Assembly: GCA_900315305.1 (NCBI GenBank)
Contig: OMYS01000001.1
Coordinates: 1 to 64,000, forward strand
Origin: an uncultured Eubacteriales bacterium
GTDB taxonomy: Bacteria > Bacillota > Clostridia > Lachnospirales > Lachnospiraceae
Length of the DNA: 64,000 nucleotides
Direction: 5' to 3'
Below the pieces are notes generated by a model, which did no database searches, was not told the DNA's origin, and saw only the letters and a program-made list of their open reading frames with translations. The position numbers and the translations under genes were made by a program. This document shows, one piece after another, positions 60,873-64,000 of this stretch (positions within the stretch are counted from its first letter, which is position 1; each line of letters begins with the position of its first letter).

Positions 60873-61718
60873 ATGCAAACATACTGTCTGCTCGGCGACC
60901 CGATCGCTCACAGCCTGTCGCCGGCCATGATGAATCTTTCCTTTCAGGCGCTCGGCATGGACTGCCGCTACGACCTCCGGGTAACAAATGAAAATTCCAT
61001 CGAGGACCGCGTCCGCGAGCTCCGCGAGGAAGGTGCCGCGGGATGGAACTGCACGATGCCATGCAAGCACGCGATGGTTCCTCTCTGCGACAGACTCTCG
61101 ACAGCAGCCCGAATCGGAGGCGCCGTCAATACCGTAAAGAACGAAAATGGCATATTGACCGGACACACGACCGACGGCACCGGCTTCATGAACGCGATGG
61201 CCGATGCAGGCCTGCCTCTTCCTGGAAAGAAAATGACTCTTCTCGGAACGGGCGGTGCGGCATCGGCGATCCTGATTCAGGCCGCGCTCGACGGCGTATC
61301 CGAAATTGCCGTCTTCGCAAACCGCCCCGCATCGCGAAAGCACGCAGAGGACATTGCGGCAAAGCTCGCGCCCCACTCGGAGACAAGCATCACGCTTCAC
61401 GGCTACACCGATCCGGAAGAGCTCCGCGAGGAAATCCGCACATCCGCCGTGCTCGTCAATGCAACCCCGGTCGGCATGGACGGCGGAAAGGGCAGCGGCC
61501 ATTGCCTCATTCCGGATGCATCCTTCCTGCGGCCGGACCTCTTCGTCTACGATATCATCTATCACCCGAAGAAAACGCCTCTCCTTGCACTTGCCGAATC
61601 GGCAGGCTGCCGGACATCAAACGGTGAGTCCATGCTCCTCATGCAGGGAGCCGCCGCGTTCCATATCTGGACCGGCAGAGACATGCCCGTTGAGCTGGTG
61701 CGCGAAAAGGTCTTCTGA
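60873..61718 (+). CDS. aroE: Shikimate dehydrogenase
   Basis: NADPH reduction of 3-dehydroshikimate, 281 residues. Substrate domain with SLSPAMMN and catalytic Lys65 in NCTMPCKHAM, Asp of HTTDGTGF, and the dinucleotide loop LLGTGGAASA. GGAGG lies 6 nt before the ATG. It diverges from the aroDK fusion over 58 bp and converges on the kinase-like gene with only 5 bp between stops. Confidence 0.94.
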   Translation: MQTYCLLGDPIAHSLSPAMMNLSFQALGMDCRYDLRVTNENSIEDRVRELREEGAAGWNCTMPCKHAMVPLCDRLSTAARIGGAVNTVKNENGILTGHTTDGTGFMNAMADAGLPLPGKKMTLLGTGGAASAILIQAALDGVSEIAVFANRPASRKHAEDIAAKLAPHSETSITLHGYTDPEELREEIRTSAVLVNATPVGMDGGKGSGHCLIPDASFLRPDLFVYDIIYHPKKTPLLALAESAGCRTSNGESMLLMQGAAAFHIWTGRDMPVELVREKVF

Positions 61719-61723
61719 TCCTC

Positions 61724-62266
61724 TTACTTTTTCTCCGGAATCGGGGTCTGCCCCGTCTCGTAGCTTTTAATGAGGAGCGCAATCTCCTCTGACCTCAGAC
61801 CGTCGGCGTCGATCACGACATCGGCGGTCTTCATATAGGCAGGTCCCCGCTCCTTAAAGATTGCTTCCACCTGCTCATCCCACGAGTCGTCGTTGATCCA
61901 TCGGTGTGCCTTTCTTCTCTCGCGCAGTCTTTTTCTCAGCGTCTCCTTTGTGAGCCGCAGATAGTAGACATGGCCGAGCTCCTTCAGGTACTTCCCGTTC
62001 TGCGGCATCATGGCGACACCGCTTCCGAGGACAATCACGCGTCTCTTCGCCTTCTTGTCCTCAGCCATCTCCTTCAGGATCAGCGTCTCCATCGCGCGGA
62101 AATACACTTCTCCGAACTTCTCATATATATCCGCGACCGACATTTTGAGGCGGTCAGAAACCCTCCTGTCGAGGTCCACAACCTCAAGGTTCATGGCCTT
62201 TCCGACGGCGCGGCCTGCAGCGCCCTTTCCTGATCCGATGAATCCCTCGATGATAATATTATCCAT
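61724..62266 (-). CDS. Shikimate kinase-like protein with altered P-loop
   Basis: 180 residues with the AroK fold plan: P-loop GFIGSGKG (8-15), shikimate-binding DLD (31-33), FRAMET (56-61) and the lid region RLRERRKAHRW. But the P-loop ends in Gly instead of Ser/Thr, so the Mg-binding hydroxyl is missing, and the GGG loop reads GSG (81-83). Kinase activity is doubtful; it may be a pseudoenzyme or phosphorylate something else. A fully conserved AroK exists in the neighbouring fusion. Start MDNIIIEGFIG. Confidence 0.75.
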   Translation of the reverse strand: MDNIIIEGFIGSGKGAAGRAVGKAMNLEVVDLDRRVSDRLKMSVADIYEKFGEVYFRAMETLILKEMAEDKKAKRRVIVLGSGVAMMPQNGKYLKELGHVYYLRLTKETLRKRLRERRKAHRWINDDSWDEQVEAIFKERGPAYMKTADVVIDADGLRSEEIALLIKSYETGQTPIPEKK

Positions 62267-62411
62267 CTCTTCACCGCCTTTCCCGCTGCCCTTGCGCGCT
62301 GCCTGTCAACCAATGGAATCAGCGTGCGGAAGCAGCGGACAACCCATTCAGCACACCTCATAGAACATTTCTCTTTGTTTAGTATAGCATCAGGGCCGGC
62401 GGATTGACAAC

Positions 62412-62819
62412 TCAGACCTCGCTGGCGTGACGCATAATCGCAAGGACCGCGGCGCTCCGCCTTCTCCAGAACGTCCGCTTCGAGATTCCGAGACTCCCGG
62501 ACACAGACTCGACCGTCTCTCCTCTCACATAGTAGAGCTCAAGGACACGCTGCAGAGAAGGCGTCAGCCGGTAATAGGCATCCCAGATCAGCCGGTTTCT
62601 CCTCGCCTCAAGGGCCACATCGTCCATTTCTCTTCGGAACTCTTCCTCGGCAGAATGCATGTCTCCGCCTGCCAGCGCAAGAAAGGAGTCACGGCTCTCG
62701 CGCACATGTGCTTGCCGGCGGGCCAGACGCGCGGCGCCGGCATCGCCGCTTCTTAAGATCTCCGCCACATAGCGCTCCGTAAGTTCATTTTCCTTCTCTT
62801 CGGCTTCTTCAAACAGCAT
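62412..62819 (-). CDS. Small sigma region-4-like helix-turn-helix protein
   Basis: 135 residues. The C-terminal half (about 80-130; LTPSLQRVLELYYVRGETVESVSGSLGISKRTFWRRRSAAV) resembles sigma-70 region 4 or ArpU-type HTH. The N-terminal half is charged helix without region 2, so it is not a complete sigma factor. Possible transcription regulator; target unknown. GGGAGG lies 9 nt before the ATG. Upstream (62840-62865) is the partly palindromic TGTAAAATGAATGTACA, a candidate operator. Confidence 0.7.
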   Translation of the reverse strand: MLFEEAEEKENELTERYVAEILRSGDAGAARLARRQAHVRESRDSFLALAGGDMHSAEEEFRREMDDVALEARRNRLIWDAYYRLTPSLQRVLELYYVRGETVESVSGSLGISKRTFWRRRSAAVLAIMRHASEV

Positions 62820-62844
62820 AAAAATGCGCCTCCCCGGATAAAAT

Positions 62845-62861
62845 GTACATTCATTTTACAT
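62845..62861. promoter_or_regulatory. Partly palindromic site upstream of the sigma-like gene
   Basis: TGTACATTCATTTTACA: inverted TGTA/TACA arms. Position just before the ribosome site suggests autoregulation; unproven. Confidence 0.3.
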
Positions 62862-62920
62862 AGTATCCGAAGAAGCGCAATGGCTCTCTTGATATTCCGA
62901 TGGATCGTGCAAAAAGTCCG

Positions 62921-63862
62921 TCAGATTCTGCTATTTTTCGGCGCGTTGACCACCGCGATTCCCGCGCACACGAGCGCGAGTGCGGCGACCGACCGGCCAT
63001 TTAGAAAGCTCCCCTCTCCGAGAAGGGCCGCCGACAGGAGCGCCCCGAACACCGGATTTGCGAACCCGAAGATCGTGACCTTCGAGACCGGATTGTACTT
63101 AAGAAGGATGCCCCAGATCGTATAGGCAGCCGCTGAGAGAAAGGCCAGATACAGGAGAAGGAGTGTCCCCTGTCCCGTAAACGCGCCTGTCCGTCCGCCC
63201 GCTGCCATTCCCGAGAGCGCAAGCGCAAGGCCTCCCGCGAGAAACTGCCAGCCCGAAAGGAGCACCGGATCCTCATTTTTCGAGAAGAGCTTGATCATCG
63301 CGGATGACAGGGCGTACATCACAGTCGAGATGAGAATAAAGCCCTCCCCGTTAAATGAAAAGCCCGCTGAGGCCGCGCCTCCCGCGAGGCTGATGATCAC
63401 GACGCCCGCAAAGCCAAGGAGGCACCCGATGATCTTGCGCCCCGTCAGCTTCTCCATCCGGAACACGCAGGCTGCGACAAGGATCGCGACAAATGAAGAC
63501 ACGCCCTCGAGGATCGACGCCCGGACTCCCGGCGCGTGCGCAAGACCGATATAAAAGAACAGGTACTGGCCGTATGTCTGAAATGCGGCGAGCAGAAGGA
63601 TCTTCGGGATCGTCTTCCGTTTCGGAATGAGAAGCTTCCGCTCGCTCACGCTCCCCGCGAGGATGACCAGGATGCCCGCCAGTGTAAAGCGGAGTCCCGC
63701 ATAAAAAATCTGTGATGCCGTATCCTCCGAGGAAATCCGCATGAGCCGGTACCCGATCTTGATGCCCGGAAATGCACTGCCCCACAGGAAGCAGCAGAAA
63801 AGCGCAAGCAGACAGACGACCGGTGTCTTTGTGAGCATGTTACCGTGGTTTTTCTCTGTCAT
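62921..63862 (-). CDS. EamA/DMT-family membrane transporter
   Basis: 313 residues, ten predicted helices in two EamA repeats (FLWGSAFPGIKIGY in the first; YALSSAMIKLFSK and AAAYTIWGILLKYNPVSKVTIFGFANPVFGALLSAALLGE in the second). DMT members export metabolites or amino acids; the substrate cannot be told. GGGAAGG precedes the ATG. 12 nt after the upstream partial gene, likely cotranscribed. Confidence 0.88.
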   Translation of the reverse strand: MTEKNHGNMLTKTPVVCLLALFCCFLWGSAFPGIKIGYRLMRISSEDTASQIFYAGLRFTLAGILVILAGSVSERKLLIPKRKTIPKILLLAAFQTYGQYLFFYIGLAHAPGVRASILEGVSSFVAILVAACVFRMEKLTGRKIIGCLLGFAGVVIISLAGGAASAGFSFNGEGFILISTVMYALSSAMIKLFSKNEDPVLLSGWQFLAGGLALALSGMAAGGRTGAFTGQGTLLLLYLAFLSAAAYTIWGILLKYNPVSKVTIFGFANPVFGALLSAALLGEGSFLNGRSVAALALVCAGIAVVNAPKNSRI

Positions 63863-63874
63863 AGCCCTTCCCCT

Positions 63875-64000
63875 TCACCGGCCGAAATAATTCGTTACGC
63901 CCTGCACAATGCCGTCCGCAATCGTGCTCTGTGCATTTTCCGAGTGGTCCGATGCGCGGTCGCCGACCTCGAGGTCGATGGACGGGACGGTTGAGTAGGA
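63875..64000 (-). CDS. C-terminal end of a probable N-acetylmuramoyl-L-alanine amidase (cut by the window edge)
   Basis: 41 residues before the TGA: VPSIDLEVGDRASDHSEN, then STIADGIVQGVTNYFG. The order (I/V-P-x-I-x-L-E-V-G, catalytic-type Glu, then the closing helix ending in YF) is that of Amidase_3 enzymes, which cut peptidoglycan stem peptides. The 5' part lies beyond position 64000, so the call is provisional. Confidence 0.5.
   Translation of the reverse strand, partial: SYSTVPSIDLEVGDRASDHSENAQSTIADGIVQGVTNYFGR

Overview
The window looks like chromosomal DNA of a GC-rich member of the Clostridia, most likely Lachnospiraceae. This rests on a type III glutamine synthetase, a clostridial multidomain flavodiiron protein, an acetyl-type MetA, DUF5688- and Card1-like (DUF1887) proteins, a YkgJ protein and strong GGAGG ribosome sites; it is a judgement from protein families, not a measured phylogeny. 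No phage, plasmid, insertion sequence or CRISPR array is seen. About fifty protein genes, two tRNA genes and one candidate leader RNA fill the sequence, nearly all housekeeping. Roughly three quarters of the genes are on the minus strand.

Layout. 1-5.5 kb: PRPP synthetase, an EF-G paralogue, a YkgJ cysteine-cluster protein and a patatin lipase with no usual start codon. 5.4-11.5 kb: a complete oppABCDF oligopeptide importer. 12-14 kb: an ABC-F protein. 14-18.4 kb: a flavodiiron O2/NO-reductase-like protein diverging from tyrA-aroA. 18.5-25 kb: queA, a histidine phosphatase, pheST and a YihY membrane protein. 25-34 kb: galM behind a structured leader, a dGTPase-like HD protein, thrC, leuA, an Lrp regulator/aminotransferase pair and purC. 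34-43 kb: cell-surface and nitrogen genes (polysaccharide deacetylase, phosphohexomutase, LtaS-like enzyme, glutamine synthetase III). 43-55 kb: rpsB-tsf and a long minus-strand cluster (SH3 protein, rluF-like, ligA, metA, a Card1-like protein, argS, a HAD-CPBP fusion). 55-64 kb: two tRNAs, a thioester surface adhesin, DUF5688, efp, a shikimate block (fused aroD-aroK, aroE, a degenerate shikimate kinase), a sigma-like protein, an EamA transporter and the end of a probable amidase.

The genes work together mainly in amino-acid supply: the shikimate pathway (aroDK, aroE, aroA, tyrA), leucine (leuA), threonine (thrC), methionine (metA) and glutamine (glnN), with peptide import (opp) as the alternative source. 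A second theme is translation (prs, two elongation-factor genes, EF-P, S2, three synthetase subunits, two tRNAs).

The least expected content lies between the genes. Eight copies or remnants of a hairpin-rich element (repeat A, full form about 160 bp, with 17-bp terminal inverted repeats) sit mostly at gene ends and beside intrinsic terminators. Their sequence varies while the third arm stays self-complementary. A second repeat (B, core about 25 bp) lies upstream of five transcription units and always points the same way as the gene it precedes. The best single-protein surprises are a CARF/Card1-like protein whose nuclease residues look lost and which has no CRISPR nearby, and a natural fusion of a HAD phosphatase to a CPBP membrane protease.
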